Positions 1-10,086 of a stretch of DNA of 64,000 nt are shown here, one piece after another. Position numbers and translations under genes: made by a program. Every line of letters begins with the position of its first letter. The first letter of the stretch is position 1. Origin of the DNA: Rhizobium sp. RCAM05350. Its GTDB lineage: Bacteria; Pseudomonadota; Alphaproteobacteria; Rhizobiales; Rhizobiaceae. The DNA lies in NCBI GenBank assembly GCA_024426085.1, contig CP087974.1:1178001-1242000 (forward strand), written 5' to 3'. A model generated the notes under the pieces. It searched no databases. It saw nothing but the letters and a program-made list of their open reading frames with translations, and was not told the origin of the DNA.

Positions 1-913
1 CATGCTGACAGCCGGTATCGACGCGCTACCCCATCCTTTTGACGACCGACTACAGCAGCCATATCATCGAGCCGATCGCCCAGATCTTTGCCCGGCCCGA
101 CGAAGAATATGCCGGTGGCCTGCCGAACGAGGATGCGCAGAGCTTTGTCTTCGACGCGACATCGCTGTTCGACCGCGACAAGTTCTCGGGCTATGACCGC
201 ATCGAAGGCGGTACGCATGAGCCAATCTCGGCGTCCGCTATACCGGAGCCCTCGGCAACGGCTACGCGCTGCGCGCAATTGCCGGCCAATCGTTCCATCT
301 TGGCGGTCTGAATTCGTTTGCGACCGACGACCTAGTCAAGGCCGGATCCAATTCCGGCCTCGAAAGTGACCGCTCCGACTATGTGACCATGGTCGGTATC
401 GACGCCCCCTCCGGCATCACGGCAAGTTTCAGCAGCCGTTTCGATGAGCGCGACCTAGACATGCGCCGCGCCGATGCGACGCTCGGCTATCAAGGCATCC
501 TTTGGCAGACGGCCGTGACCTATACCAGTATTCAGGCGCAGCCGCTTTACGGCTCGACCAGCGACCAGGATGAAATCCAGACGGCGGCGGCCTACAAATT
601 CGCCGATTACTGGTCAGTGTTCGGATCGGTCACCTACGATCTGAACAGCAATGTGATCACCCGAAATGGCGTCGGCATCACCTATGACGACCGGGATACG
701 ATCTTCTCGCTCGTCTACAAGGAGGAGCGCGACACCGATCAATCCATCGCGAACGACTGGTCGATCGGCGCACGCATCAGCTTTCGCACACTCGGCGATA
801 TCGACATTGGCGACACGGATTTTCGACGGCTTGAACTGAGACGCGGCGTCTCGACGACGCTCTCTTCTCCTCTGCGGCGGTCGTGCCTCAGAAACATTGC
901 CGCAGGCGATTGA
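1..913 (+). CDS. lptD: LPS-assembly protein LptD, C-terminal part (5' end outside window)
   Basis: This is the C-terminal third of the outer-membrane beta-barrel that inserts lipopolysaccharide at the cell surface. Seen: barrel-like alternating polar/aromatic sequence with the family phrases HIIEPIAQIFARPDE, NEDAQSF and SLFDRDKFSGYDRIEGG (about bases 50-215), followed by strands such as YWSVFGSVTYDLNS and a closing FRTLGDIDIG. Reading needs frame changes near bases 31 and 218. The last codons are doubtful: a one-base shift after TDF near 825 would end the protein as DGLN with a stop near 840 instead of at 913. It lies upstream of a SurA-like chaperone on the same strand, as is usual in rhizobia, where both serve outer-membrane biogenesis. 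Confidence 0.85.
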
Positions 914-1072
914 CGGCCGAAGCGCAGTTTTTGCGGCGACCGGCAGGTCTTGTCATTGTTCGGCCGCATGTATTATGCATCCTTGCACAGAAATGCGCAG
1001 GATGATGGCGCTTGGCATGAAGACCATGGCCCCGGACACGTCACGTTCGGTGGAAAATGAAAAGGACAAAGA

Positions 1073-2015
1073 ATGGGCGGGAAGCTTTCGATCACGCGCA
1101 CGGTTTCGGCAATGATCCTTGCCTGCGGCCTAGCACTTTCCTCCGCACCGGCCACATACGCCGCGAGCAAGGTTGTTGCAGTCGTCAACGGTTCGCCCAT
1201 TACATCCGGCGACATTGCCAAACGCACTGCCTTCATGCGCCTGCAGAAGCAGGGCGGCGGTGCTGGGGCCGCTCGCCAGCAAATGATCGATGAAACCCTC
1301 AAGCGCGAGGAAGTCCTGCGTGTCGGAGCCTCAGTCAGCACCTCGGAAGTCGAAGGCGCCGTCGGGCGCTTCGCGGCCGGCAACAAGCTGACCGTTCAAC
1401 AGCTCTCGCAGGTCCTCGACCAGGCAGGCGTCGGCATCGATCACTTCAGAAATTATGTCGCCGTAGCCATGAGCTGGCCACGGGTCGTCAATGCCCGCTT
1501 TGGCGGTGGCGGTGGCGGACGCTTGTCGAACGAAGACCTCGTCCGGCGCATGCAGGAAAACGGCGGCACCAAGCCGGTGACGACGGAATATTTCCTGCAG
1601 CAGGTGATCTTCGTCGTGCCCGCCTCCAAGCGCAATTCCATCATCGGCAAGCGCCAGGCCGAAGCCAATGCCTCGCGCTCCAAATATCCGGGCTGCGAGC
1701 AGGCCAAGGTCTTTGCCGCCACGATGCGCGACGTATCGATTCTGCAATCTCGGCCGCATGATGGCGCAGGAACTTCCGGCCGACTGGAAGCCGTTGATCG
1801 AAAAGGCCGGCGACAGTACCACGACCGGAACCCGCGTGACCGAACGGGGCGTCGAATATCTCGCCATCTGCAAGAAGCGCGAGGTTTCCGACGATCTGGC
1901 CGCTGAGATCGTTTTCCGTGCCGAGGACCTCGGCAAAAAGACTGACGGCGAAGAGCCTAACAGCAAGCGTTATATCGAGGAACTGCGCAAGCGTGCGCAG
2001 ATCATCGAAAAGTAA
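1073..2015 (+). CDS. SurA-like periplasmic peptidylprolyl isomerase/chaperone
   Basis: The product starts with an export signal ([26 protein letters not shown]) and then the SurA N-terminal signature [21 protein letters not shown]. The region around residues 150-180 ([14 protein letters not shown]) is the start of the parvulin-like part, and the protein ends [15 protein letters not shown], typical of short rhizobial SurA proteins of about 310 residues. It should escort outer-membrane proteins, including LptD encoded just upstream, through the periplasm. A frameshift near 1745-1752, either one base gained or two lost, separates MRDVSIL from [14 protein letters not shown]. Start at 1073 follows AAAGGACAAAGA. 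It is followed after 10 bases by pdxA, suggesting one operon. Confidence 0.85.
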
Positions 2016-2025
2016 CAGCCGTATC

Positions 2026-3054
2026 ATGAGCCCGACACGCGACAGGCCGCTCGCCCTGACCATGGGCGATCCGGCAGGGATTGGCCTCGATATCAGCCTT
2101 GATGCCTGGATCAACAGGCACGCCTGGCAGACGCCACCGTTTGTCTTCATCGGCGATCCCGCAGCGCTTGACGCCAGGGCACGTGCTCTCGGACACACCG
2201 TTGCGATCCGCGAAACGGATTGCGCCGGCGCCATCACCACCTTCAAGGATGCGCTACCCGTGCTGCCGGTCGCCTGTATGGCAGCCGTCACGCCGGGCCT
2301 GCCGAACTCCGCCAATGCGGGTGCAATCACCGGCGCCATCGAAACCGCCGTCAGGCTGACGCTGGAGGGATCCACCTCTGCCATCGTCACCAATCCGATC
2401 GCAAAGTCAGTGCTCTATGACGCCGGTTTCAAGTTTCCCGGTCATACCGAGTTTCTCGCCGATCTTGGCGAGCGCCTGACCGGCGATGAGCTGCTACCTG
2501 TCATGATGCTCGCCGGACCAAAATTAATGGCCGTCCCGGTAACGATCCATATCCCGCTGAAGGATGTGCCGGCCCAGCTGACCGCCGACCTGATCTACCG
2601 GACCTGTGTCACCACCGTGCGCGATCTCAGAGCGCGCTTCGGCCTTGCCTCACCCCGCGTCGCCGTTGCCGGCCTCAACCCGCATGCAGGCGAAAACGGT
2701 GCTCTGGGTCTGGAAGACGACGCGATCATCCGTCCGGTCGTCGAGCAATTGAAAGCCGAAGGTGTCGATATCACCGGCCCCCTGCCCGCCGACACGATGT
2801 TCCACGATCGCGCCCGCGCCACCTATGATGTGGCGATCTGCATGTATCACGATCAGGCGCTGATCCCCGCCAAGGCGCTCGGCTTCGACGACAGCGTCAA
2901 CGTCACGCTCGGCCTGCCGTTCATTCGCACGTCGCCAGATCACGGCACGGCGTTCAGCCTTGCCGGCAAGGGCGTAGCCCGAGCAGACAGCCTGCTGGCT
3001 GCACTCAGATTGGCAGAGCAATTGGCCGACAATGCCGCGCGAGGGAAAAACTGA
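2026..3054 (+). CDS. pdxA: 4-hydroxythreonine-4-phosphate dehydrogenase PdxA
   Basis: Intact 342-residue enzyme of the DXP-dependent pyridoxal 5'-phosphate pathway. It oxidises 4-phosphohydroxy-L-threonine with NAD, and decarboxylation follows. Family signatures are present: N-terminal [12 protein letters not shown], the metal-ligand histidine regions GHTEFLAD and [11 protein letters not shown], and the C-terminal [10 protein letters not shown]. The start at 2026 ([11 protein letters not shown]) is preferred over in-frame upstream codons because the conserved region begins immediately and upstream codons overlap surA. The stop overlaps the next start (rsmA) by one base, so the two are probably translationally coupled, as in the classic surA-pdxA-ksgA operon. 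Confidence 0.95.
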   Translation: MSPTRDRPLALTMGDPAGIGLDISLDAWINRHAWQTPPFVFIGDPAALDARARALGHTVAIRETDCAGAITTFKDALPVLPVACMAAVTPGLPNSANAGAITGAIETAVRLTLEGSTSAIVTNPIAKSVLYDAGFKFPGHTEFLADLGERLTGDELLPVMMLAGPKLMAVPVTIHIPLKDVPAQLTADLIYRTCVTTVRDLRARFGLASPRVAVAGLNPHAGENGALGLEDDAIIRPVVEQLKAEGVDITGPLPADTMFHDRARATYDVAICMYHDQALIPAKALGFDDSVNVTLGLPFIRTSPDHGTAFSLAGKGVARADSLLAALRLAEQLADNAARGKN

Positions 3055-3881
3055 TGGCGGCAATCGACGGCCTGCCGCCGCTGCGCGATGTGATTTCCCG
3101 CCATGGGCTCGACGCCAAGAAGGCGCTCGGCCAGAACTTTCTGCTCGACCTCAACCTCACCCAGAAGATCGCCCGCACGGCCGGTCCGCTGGAGGATGTC
3201 ACCGTCATCGAGGTCGGCCCCGGACCGGGCGGCCTGACCTGCGCCATCCTATCGCTTGGCGCCAAGAAGGTCATTGCGATCGAGCGCGATTCCCGCTGCC
3301 TGCCCGCCCTTGCCGAAATCGCCGATTTCTATCCCGGCCGTCTCGAGGTAATCGAAGGGGATGCGCTGAAGACGCCGTTTGAGAACCTTGTCACCGAAGG
3401 CCCTGTCAAGATCATCGCCAACCTGCCCTACAATGTCGGCACGCAGCTTTTGGTCAACTGGTTGCTGCCGAAGGCATGGCCGCCGTTCTACCAGTCGATG
3501 ACGCTGATGTTCCAGCGCGAGGTTGGGCTCAGGATCGTTGCGAAGCCCGATGACGACCATTACGGCCGCCTCGGCGTGCTCTGCGGCTGGCGCACGAATG
3601 CGCGCATGGCCTTCGACGTGCCGCCCCAGGCCTTCTCACCACCGCCGAAGGTCACATCATCCGTGGTTCATCTGGAACCGATCGAAAACCCGATCCCCTG
3701 CTCGGCTGCGGCTCTTGAAAAAGTGACGATGGCCGCCTTCGGCCAGCGCCGCAAGATGCTGCGCCAGAGCGTAAAATCGATCGGCGGCGAAACGTTGCTC
3801 GCCAAAGCCGAGATTGATCCGCAGCGCCGCGCCGAAACCCTGTCCGTGGAAGAATTCTGCCGGATTGCCAACTGCCTGTAG
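3054..3881 (+). CDS. rsmA: 16S rRNA adenine-N6,N6 dimethyltransferase RsmA (KsgA)
   Basis: Intact 275-residue methyltransferase that dimethylates A1518 and A1519 in helix 45 of 16S rRNA during late 30S maturation. Seen: [12 protein letters not shown] near the N-terminus, SAM-binding motif [15 protein letters not shown], the catalytic NLPYN motif, and the C-terminal [12 protein letters not shown] segment. Its ATG shares the last base of the pdxA stop codon, so translation is likely coupled. It converges with the gmk block on the other strand. Confidence 0.96.
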   Translation: MAAIDGLPPLRDVISRHGLDAKKALGQNFLLDLNLTQKIARTAGPLEDVTVIEVGPGPGGLTCAILSLGAKKVIAIERDSRCLPALAEIADFYPGRLEVIEGDALKTPFENLVTEGPVKIIANLPYNVGTQLLVNWLLPKAWPPFYQSMTLMFQREVGLRIVAKPDDDHYGRLGVLCGWRTNARMAFDVPPQAFSPPPKVTSSVVHLEPIENPIPCSAAALEKVTMAAFGQRRKMLRQSVKSIGGETLLAKAEIDPQRRAETLSVEEFCRIANCL

Positions 3882-3914
3882 AACAGTGTGGGCCACATCA
3901 AGCGGATGCTGGCG

Positions 3915-4103
3915 TCACTCTGCCTTGGCAGCGGTCAGGTCGCTCAATTTCACCGTGAAGGTCAATTTCGCAAACAGCGAAGCATCGCAATTTGTGTAGG
4001 CCTGCAGCGAGCAGTCGTCGTCGGACAGGTCATTTCCATAATATTGATCGGATTGCACAGGAGTTGCAAAACTGTACGCCGGATCAGAGCTTCGGCGTTT
4101 CCG
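3915..4103 (-). CDS. possible small unidentified ORF or C-terminal gene remnant
   Basis: Between the convergent rsmA and gmk genes, the minus strand stays open for about 62 codons after an in-frame TGA. It reads SFATPVQSDQYYGND, then LSDDDCSLQAYTNCDASLF, and ends TFTVKLSDLTAAKAE. The composition, with few arginines and two cysteines, is unlike the arginine-rich shadow frames common here and looks like a real secreted or surface protein tail. The only candidate start I see is a GTG at 4058, giving 47 residues. With the frame errors in this sequence, it may be the end of a longer gene whose 5' part is unrecognisable or lost. No family recognised. Confidence 0.3.
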   Translation of the reverse strand, partial: RKRRSSDPAYSFATPVQSDQYYGNDLSDDDCSLQAYTNCDASLFAKLTFTVKLSDLTAAKAE

Positions 4104-4123
4104 TCAAAAGCCCGTTGACGAAT

Positions 4124-4751
4124 TCAGAACAGGCCGGGGCGCCTGTCGCGGCGCAGGCGTTCAGCCTCGACGATCGCCTGGACGGAGGCAAAGGCGCTGT
4201 CGAGGTCCTCGTTGACGACGATATAGTCATATTCCAGCCAGTGCTCGATCTCTGAGCGCGAATTGGCCAGCCGCGTGGCGATGACCTCTTCGGTGTCCTC
4301 GGCGCGGCGATGCAGGCGCGACTGCAGTTCGGCCATGGTCGGCGGCAGGATGAAGATCGAGACGACATCGCCGCCCATCTTTTCCTGCAGCTGCTGGGCG
4401 CCCTGCCAGTCGATGTCGAACAGCATGTCCTGTCCTTCCGACATGGCCGCTTTCGACGGCGTCGCGCGGCGTGCCGTAGAAATTGCCGTGCACCTCCGCC
4501 CATTCCAGAAGTGCGTCGGTCTGGCGCAACCCTTCGAATTCACGGATGGACTTGAAGAAATAGTGCCGTCCCTCAATCTCGCTCGGACGGCGCTTGCGGG
4601 TCGTGACGCTGACCGAGATGCTCATATGCGGGTCGGATTCGAGCAGGTTGCGCGCAATCGTCGACTTTCCGGCGCCTGATGGCGACGAAATCACCAGCAT
4701 GAGGCCGCGGCGCTGAATGGCTTTGGAAGAGGTTTGGCTCGCGGGGCTCAT
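4124..4751 (-). CDS. gmk: guanylate kinase
   Basis: Phosphorylates GMP to GDP with ATP and is essential for guanine nucleotide supply. Seen: [20 protein letters not shown] with the Walker A P-loop, [21 protein letters not shown] with the GMP-binding region, and [14 protein letters not shown] frameshift near 4447-4456, after TPRDAVE, probably an extra A in an A run, moves the second half into another frame. The reconstructed length of about 208 residues is normal. The start at 4751 has GGAG seven bases upstream and lies just after the yicC stop; the longer GTG start at 4757 lacks such a site. Gene order yicC-gmk is conserved in alphaproteobacteria. Confidence 0.92.
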
Positions 4752-4753
4752 GG

Positions 4754-5642
4754 TCACTCCAGATTTTGGACCTGTTCACGGAACTGGTCGATGACGACCT
4801 TCAGTTCGATGCCGGCGGCAGTGACCGTGGCGGCGTTCGACTTGGAACAGATGGTATTTGATTCGCGGTTAAATTCCTGGGAAAGGAAATCGAGTTTGCG
4901 GCCGACCGGTCCGCCTTTTTCAAAAGTTCGCGGGCAGCCGTGACATGGGTGCGCAACCGATCGATTTCCTCGCGGATATCGGCCTTGGCCGCCAGCAACG
5001 CCACCTCGGCATAGAGACGGTCCGGATCGACCTTCGAGCCGCCATCCATCACCAACGCGATCTGGCTGGCAAGGCGGGCAGTGATCACGGCCACGCCGCG
5101 CGACCTGATCTGCCTCGATCTCGCCTGCCAGCATCTCTATCCTGTCGATCTGCTCCAGCAGAACCCCGGTAGAGCGCCACGCCTTCGCCTTCCCGCATCG
5201 CTGTGATATCGGCAAGCGCCAGCCGCAGGCCCACGAGGATGTCGGCGTCGCGCGCAGCGCGCTCCCCCTCCTGTTCCTCCGGTTCGCGAAAATCGACGAT
5301 GCCGCGGATCGAAAGAAGCGTATCGAGACGAAGCGGCGACGGATCGATGACGTCGCGCAACTGCTCGCGCAACGATAAGACGGCAGCCAATGCATTCTGG
5401 TTGATCACGGTTTCGACGCCCGCCTCGCTGGCACTGACGTTCAGGTTGATTTGCATGTTGCCGCGCGAAAAGCACGCGCCGGTCAGCCTGCGCACCTCGG
5501 TCTCCAGATGCTCCGTGCCGGTCGGTAGTCGAAGCCGCAGATCGAGTCCCTTGCCGTTGACTGAGCGCAATTCCCACGCCCAGCGATAGCGCCCGCAGGT
5601 ACCCTCTCGGCGGGAAAATCCTGTCATGGATTGCAGCGGCAT
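4754..5642 (-). CDS. yicC: YicC family protein (RNase adaptor/endoribonuclease family)
   Basis: The N-terminus [14 protein letters not shown] and [17 protein letters not shown] is the YicC_N signature. The C-terminus [20 protein letters not shown] followed by [14 protein letters not shown] is the DUF1732 signature. The product is about 295 residues. YicC proteins are linked to RNA turnover and stationary-phase survival, and some family members have been reported as endoribonucleases. Three frame changes (near 5168, 5097 and 4918) interrupt an otherwise well-conserved sequence. Its stop lies three bases before the gmk start, so the two are co-transcribed. Confidence 0.88.
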
Positions 5643-5774
5643 CGTTCTGTCCTCCGGCCCCGGCAGCGTCCGCGCGAAAAACAGGCGAAGGAGGCTGCGG
5701 AACTTTGAATTGATGCTTGAATGTGTACGGCTCCGGCACGGCCAACCGCAAGGGTCAAGCGTACCGGAGCCGTG

Positions 5775-6983
5775 TCATCCACAAGCCTGATAGCGAATAG
5801 GAGCCCGATTATTCCTGGGCGGGCGCCGGCTCTGCCGCTTTCGCGGCGGCGGCCTTTCGGCCTCGATCTTGCGCCAGCGGCGGACGTTGTTGTTATGCTC
5901 GTCGAGCGTGGCGGCAAACACGTGTCCGCCAGTGCCATCAGCAACGAAATAGAGGTCCGACGTGCGCGACGGATTGGAAACCGCTTCGAGCGCTGCCCGG
6001 CCCGGATTGGCGATCGGTGTCGGCGGCAGGCCCTTGATCACATAGGTGTTGTAGGGCGTTTCCTTGTCGAGGTCCGACTTCAGGATCGGCCGGTCGGCCG
6101 GTTTTCCGTCGCCGCCGAAAATTCCGTAGATGATCGTCGGGTCGGATTGCAGCCGCATGCCCTTTTCAAGGCGATTGATGAAAACGGAAGCGACCCGCGA
6201 GCGTTCGTCAGCAATCCCCGTCTCCTTCTCGACGATCGAGGCCAAAGTGACGAATTCATCGCGGCTCCCAATCGGCAGGTCCGGATCGCGCTTGTCCCAG
6301 ATCGATCGACAAGCGCCTTCTGCGCCGCCGCCATCTGCGCCACGATTTCCGCGCTTTGTGCCGCGTGAGAACTTGTAGGTGTCCGGGCGCAATGTGCCCT
6401 CTGCCGGCATCTGCGCCGGAAGGTCACCTTCCAGCACGGGGTCGTTGCTCAGCCTGCCGAACATCTGCTTGACCGTCAGGCCTTCTGGAAGTGAAACCGA
6501 ATAGAGGATGGACTTACCCGACTTCAGCAGTTGCATGATCTCCTGCATCGAGGAGCCGGCCTTGATCTCGTACTCGCCGGCCTTCAGTGTATCATTTTCT
6601 TCGAGATAGGCTTCGGACATGAAACGGAAAACGCGGCCGTCGGAAACGATATTGTTGCGCTCAAGGCTGCCGGCAATTTCCTGGATGCCGGCGCCGCTGC
6701 GCACGATGAAATTGGTATTGGCCGTTAACGGACCTTTGTCCTCATAGGCGGACATCGCATAATAAACTGTGCCGGCTGCTGCGATCGTCAAACAGACGAC
6801 GACGGTCATCAGGAAGTTCAGGAAGATAACGACCTGGCTCTTGGCCTTGCGCGACCGCTTCGGCGGCTGCGGCACTTTTTCCGGACGAAGAGCTTCGCTC
6901 GCCGATTTCGGGATGATCGGACCGTTATTGCCGGCCTCGTTGCGGCCGAAAGGCGCTGCGCTGTTGTCGTTTACGTCGTTCAC
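5775..6983 (-). CDS. mltG: endolytic peptidoglycan transglycosylase MltG (YceG)
   Basis: Inner-membrane lytic transglycosylase that cleaves nascent glycan strands and is thought to terminate their elongation. Seen: a basic cytoplasmic N-terminus, one membrane segment VVIFLNFLMTVVVCLTIAAA, the YceG domain with LPEGLTVKQMF, and the catalytic region ASIVEKETGIADERSRVASV containing the active glutamate. Two mutually compensating indels garble about 25 residues near 6295-6370; the adjacent frame reads AEIVAQMAAAQKALVD there. A third indel near 5845 replaces an alanine-rich tail that would stop at 5809. I choose the GTG at 6983, which has AGGA five bases upstream; an alternative GTG is at 7016. Confidence 0.9.
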   Translation of the reverse strand: MNDVNDNSAAPFGRNEAGNNGPIIPKSASEALRPEKVPQPPKRSRKAKSQVVIFLNFLMTVVVCLTIAAAGTVYYAMSAYEDKGPLTANTNFIVRSGAGIQEIAGSLERNNIVSDGRVFRFMSEAYLEENDTLKAGEYEIKAGSSMQEIMQLLKSGKSILYSVSLPEGLTVKQMFGRLSNDPVLEGDLPAQMPAEGTLRPDTYKFSRGTKRGNRGADGGGAEGACRSIWDKRDPDLPIGSRDEFVTLASIVEKETGIADERSRVASVFINRLEKGMRLQSDPTIIYGIFGGDGKPADRPILKSDLDKETPYNTYVIKGLPPTPIANPGRAALEAVSNPSRTSDLYFVADGTGGHVFAATLDEHNNNVRRWRKIEAERPPPRKRQSRRPPRNNRAPIRYQACG

Positions 6984-7293
6984 TGGAGTCCTGATTCTGG
7001 AGTTCGCATTGTGCACGTCTCCATCCCTGATGCGAACTCCAGAAGAGAAACAGGAATGAGAATCATCTCATCACGATTGTAGCGACCGTATTGCTTAGGA
7101 CTTGTGTCAGCATGATCACAAGACCATGCTCTGATTTCATGAGGCCCTTGTCACAATCAGCCGCATCGCATGTTTGAACTGAGCAATGCGGCAAAAGCAC
7201 GATAGCGAAAGCAATTATCGTGTCTATGGAGCACACCAGTCAATGGCGGCGGCGGGAACGGACCGCCATCCGGCCGGTCCGTTCTGGTCGGGA

Positions 7294-8554
7294 TCAGGCG
7301 TAACGGCGCAGAACCAGCGAGGCGTTGGTGCCGCCGAAGCCGAACGAATTCGACAGAGCAACGTTGATCTCGCGCTTGCGTGCCACATGCGGCACCAGGT
7401 CGATCTTGGTCTCGACCGAGGGATTGTCGAGATTGAGCGTCGGCGGCGCGACATTGTCGCGGATCGCCAGCGCGCAGAAAATCGCTTCGACGGCGCCCGC
7501 GGCCCCGAGCAGGTGACCGATCGCCGACTTGGTCGAGGACATCGAAACCTTGCCTGCATGATCGCCCATGACGCGCTCGATCGGCGCCAAGCTCGATCGT
7601 GTCAGCCATGGTCGATGTGCCATGGGCGTTGACATAATCGACATCGGAGGCCGACAGGCCGGCACGCTTCAGCGCCATCTGCATGCAGCGATAGGCGCCG
7701 TCACCGTCTTCCGCCGGAGCGGTAATGTGGTAGGCGTCGCCGGACAGACCGTAGCCGACGACTTCGGCATAGATCTTGGCGCCGCGCGCCTTGGCATGTT
7801 CAAGTTCTTCCAGCACCACAATACCGGCGCCCTCGCCCATGACGAAGCCGTCACGATCCTTGTCGTAAGGGCGTGATGCCTTGGTCGGGTCATCATTGTG
7901 TTGCGTCGACAACGCCTTGCAGGCGGCAAAGCCGGCCAGTGCGATGCGCGAAATCGGTGATTCCGTACCGCCGGCCACCATCACATCGGCATCGCCCATG
8001 GCGATGAAACGCGCCGCGTCGCCGATCGCGTGGGCGCCGGTCGAACAGGCCGTGACGACGGAATGATTGGGGCCGCGCAGCTTGTGGCGGATCGATACCT
8101 GACCGGAGGCAAGGTTGATCAGGCGGCCCGGAATGAAGAAAGGAGAAACCCGGCGTGGGCCTCTGTCGCGCAGCGTGATGCCGCCTTCGACGATGCCTTC
8201 GAGACCGCCGATGCCCGAGCCGATCATTACGCCGGTGGCGATCTGGTCTTCGTCGGTCTTCGGATGCCAGTCCGCGTCGGCAAGCGCCATATCGGCGGCG
8301 GCCATCGCATAGATGATGAACGCATCGACCTTGCGCTGCTCCTTCAATTCCATCCAGTTGTCAGGATTGAAGGTACCATTGGTGCCATCGCCGAACGGCA
8401 GGCGGCAGGCAATCTTTGCAGGCAGGTCTTCGACTTCGAATTCAGTGACTTTGCGGGCGGCATTGTCGCCGGCGATGAGCCACGACCAGGATATCTCGGT
8501 CCCGCAGCCCAAGGGAGATACCATGCCGGTACCGGTGATAACGACACGTCTCAT
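7294..8554 (-). CDS. fabF: beta-ketoacyl-ACP synthase II FabF
   Basis: Condensing enzyme that elongates acyl-ACP with malonyl-ACP in type II fatty acid synthesis. The catalytic triad is visible: Cys in TACSTGAHAIGDAARF, His in NAHGTSTMADTIELG, and His in STKSAIGHLLGAAGAVE. The start MRRVVITGTGMVSPLG at 8554 matches the family; an in-frame upstream extension to 8689 is not conserved in style. A frameshift near 7588-7592 (IELGA to IERVMGD) splits the last 95 residues. The 3' end SFGFGGTNASLVLRRYA is canonical. It is downstream of acpP on the same strand, separated by a hairpin. Confidence 0.93.
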
Positions 8555-8735
8555 GCCCGTGATCCATCCTGCCTGTTCGTTCCAGAACCGGACCGGACCC
8601 TTACGCAAAAACCGGATCCGTACATCCTTTTCCGTGATGCTGTACTGCGTGATCTCAGGTACGGAAGCCGTTTGGCTTTCCTTGACCACGCTTTTCGCTC
8701 CCGAAATGGTGAGCCAGTCCCTTAGAGGGACGAAA

Positions 8736-8758
8736 GGCGGGCCGCAAAGCGGCCCGCC
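8736..8758 (-). terminator. intrinsic terminator-like hairpin after acpP
   Basis: A 10-bp perfect stem (GGCGGGCCGC / GCGGCCCGCC) with an AAA loop lies 14 bases beyond the acpP stop. On the minus strand it is followed by TTTCG, a weak U tract. It probably ends or attenuates the abundant acpP message before fabF. Confidence 0.65.
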
Positions 8759-8772
8759 CGAACACGGCCTGA

Positions 8773-9009
8773 TTAGGCCTGTGCCTTTTCGATGAACTTG
8801 ACGGCGTCGCCGACCGTCAGGATCGGATCGGCTGCATCGTCGGGAATTTCGACGCCGAACTCTTCTTCGAATGCCATGACCAGTTCGACGGTGTCGAGCG
8901 AGTCAGCGCCCAGATCGTCGATAAAGCTTGCGCCTTCCGAAACCTTTTCGGCATCGACGCCAAGATGATCAATAACAATTTTCTTTACGCGTTCTGCTAC
9001 GTCGCTCAT
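8773..9009 (-). CDS. acpP: acyl carrier protein
   Basis: Intact 78-residue acidic protein that carries acyl chains on 4'-phosphopantetheine for fatty acid and lipid A synthesis. The prosthetic group attaches to Ser in [19 protein letters not shown]. The start [17 protein letters not shown] at 9009 matches the family; the in-frame upstream extension to 9039 is not needed. It sits between fabG and fabF, the standard rhizobial order fabD-fabG-acpP-fabF. Confidence 0.97.
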   Translation of the reverse strand: MSDVAERVKKIVIDHLGVDAEKVSEGASFIDDLGADSLDTVELVMAFEEEFGVEIPDDAADPILTVGDAVKFIEKAQA

Positions 9010-9323
9010 GTCGGATTCCTCGACCTTTGTTTTTCTCAACGATGCCGTGCTGACATCGGTACCCTATTAACGCCTGGTAGATCAAGACGATCCGCCCGGC
9101 AATTCCTTCAATCGGAAGAGGGCAAACCACGCCTGCCGAAGCTAGCGTATACCTCATATCTTCCGATCGACTGCGCACAGTCATGGCCCGCTTAACACGG
9201 TTTATGTCTGTCGCAAAGTCCGAAAATGGCCGGGGCTGACTTGGTCAACATGCAATTCCCAGTATTTCGCCCCCACGTCTCCGATTGATCCGGAAACGCG
9301 GCGGCACAGGCCTTTGGCGGCCT
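9010..9323. other. 314-base spacer between fabG and acpP
   Basis: No convincing gene. It should carry the acpP promoter, because acpP is usually expressed far above fabG, but I cannot pick a clear -35/-10 pair on the minus strand. Confidence 0.4.
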
Positions 9324-10061
9324 TTAGATCATCGCCATGCCACCGTTGACGTGGATGGTCTGTCCGGTGACGTAACCGGCTTCGTTGGAAGCCAGATAAG
9401 CAACTGCAGAAGCGACTTCACCGCCGGTTCCCATCCGCTTCATCGGGATGGCGCCCATGATGGCGTCCTTCTGCTTGTCGTTGAGCTTGCCGGTCATGGC
9501 GCTTTCGATGAAACCGGGAGCGACGCAGTTCACCGTCACGTTTCGGGTGGCAATCTCCTGGGCAAGCGACTTGGAAAAGCCGATCATGCCGGCCTTGGCG
9601 GCGCAGTAGTTGGCCTGGCCCGGATTGCCGGTGACGCCGACGATCGAGGTGATGTTGATGATGCGGCCATGGCGGCGGCGCATCATCGGATGCGTCAGTT
9701 CGCGGGTCAGCCGGAAGACCGAGGTCAGGTTGACTTCGATAACGGCGTCCCAGTCCTCGTCGCTCATGCGCACGAACAGGCCGTCCTTGGTGATCCCGGC
9801 ATTATTGACGAGGATGTCGACGCCGCCGAGTTCGGCTTCCGCCTTTTCGCCGAGCGCCTTGACGGCGTCACGGTCAGCCAGGTTGGCCGGAAACAGGTGG
9901 ACGCGTTCGCCGAGCGAATTGGCCAGCTCTTCCAGCTTTTCGACGCGGGTGCCGTGCAGGCCGACAATGGCGCCCTGTGCGTGCAGGATACGGGCAATCT
10001 CTTCGCCGATGCCGCCGGATGCGCCGGTGACGAGGGCCTTGCGGCCAGACAGATCGAACAT
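9324..10061 (-). CDS. fabG: 3-oxoacyl-ACP reductase FabG
   Basis: Intact 245-residue short-chain dehydrogenase that reduces 3-ketoacyl-ACP with NADPH. Seen: cofactor motif TGASGGIGEEIAR, the NNAGITKDG motif, catalytic Ser in INITSIVGVTGNPGQ, and Tyr/Lys in ANYCAAKAGMIGFSK, ending TIHVNGGMAMI. The start MFDLSGRKALVTG at 10061 is the natural family N-terminus. It follows fabD after 25 bases in the same operon. Confidence 0.96.
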   Translation of the reverse strand: MFDLSGRKALVTGASGGIGEEIARILHAQGAIVGLHGTRVEKLEELANSLGERVHLFPANLADRDAVKALGEKAEAELGGVDILVNNAGITKDGLFVRMSDEDWDAVIEVNLTSVFRLTRELTHPMMRRRHGRIINITSIVGVTGNPGQANYCAAKAGMIGFSKSLAQEIATRNVTVNCVAPGFIESAMTGKLNDKQKDAIMGAIPMKRMGTGGEVASAVAYLASNEAGYVTGQTIHVNGGMAMI

Positions 10062-10086
10062 GCTCTTGGTCCTTATGGGTTTCGGC

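Noticed and set aside
8030..8725. 231-codon plus-strand frame opposite fabF
   Set aside because: Antisense shadow of the conserved fabF sequence.
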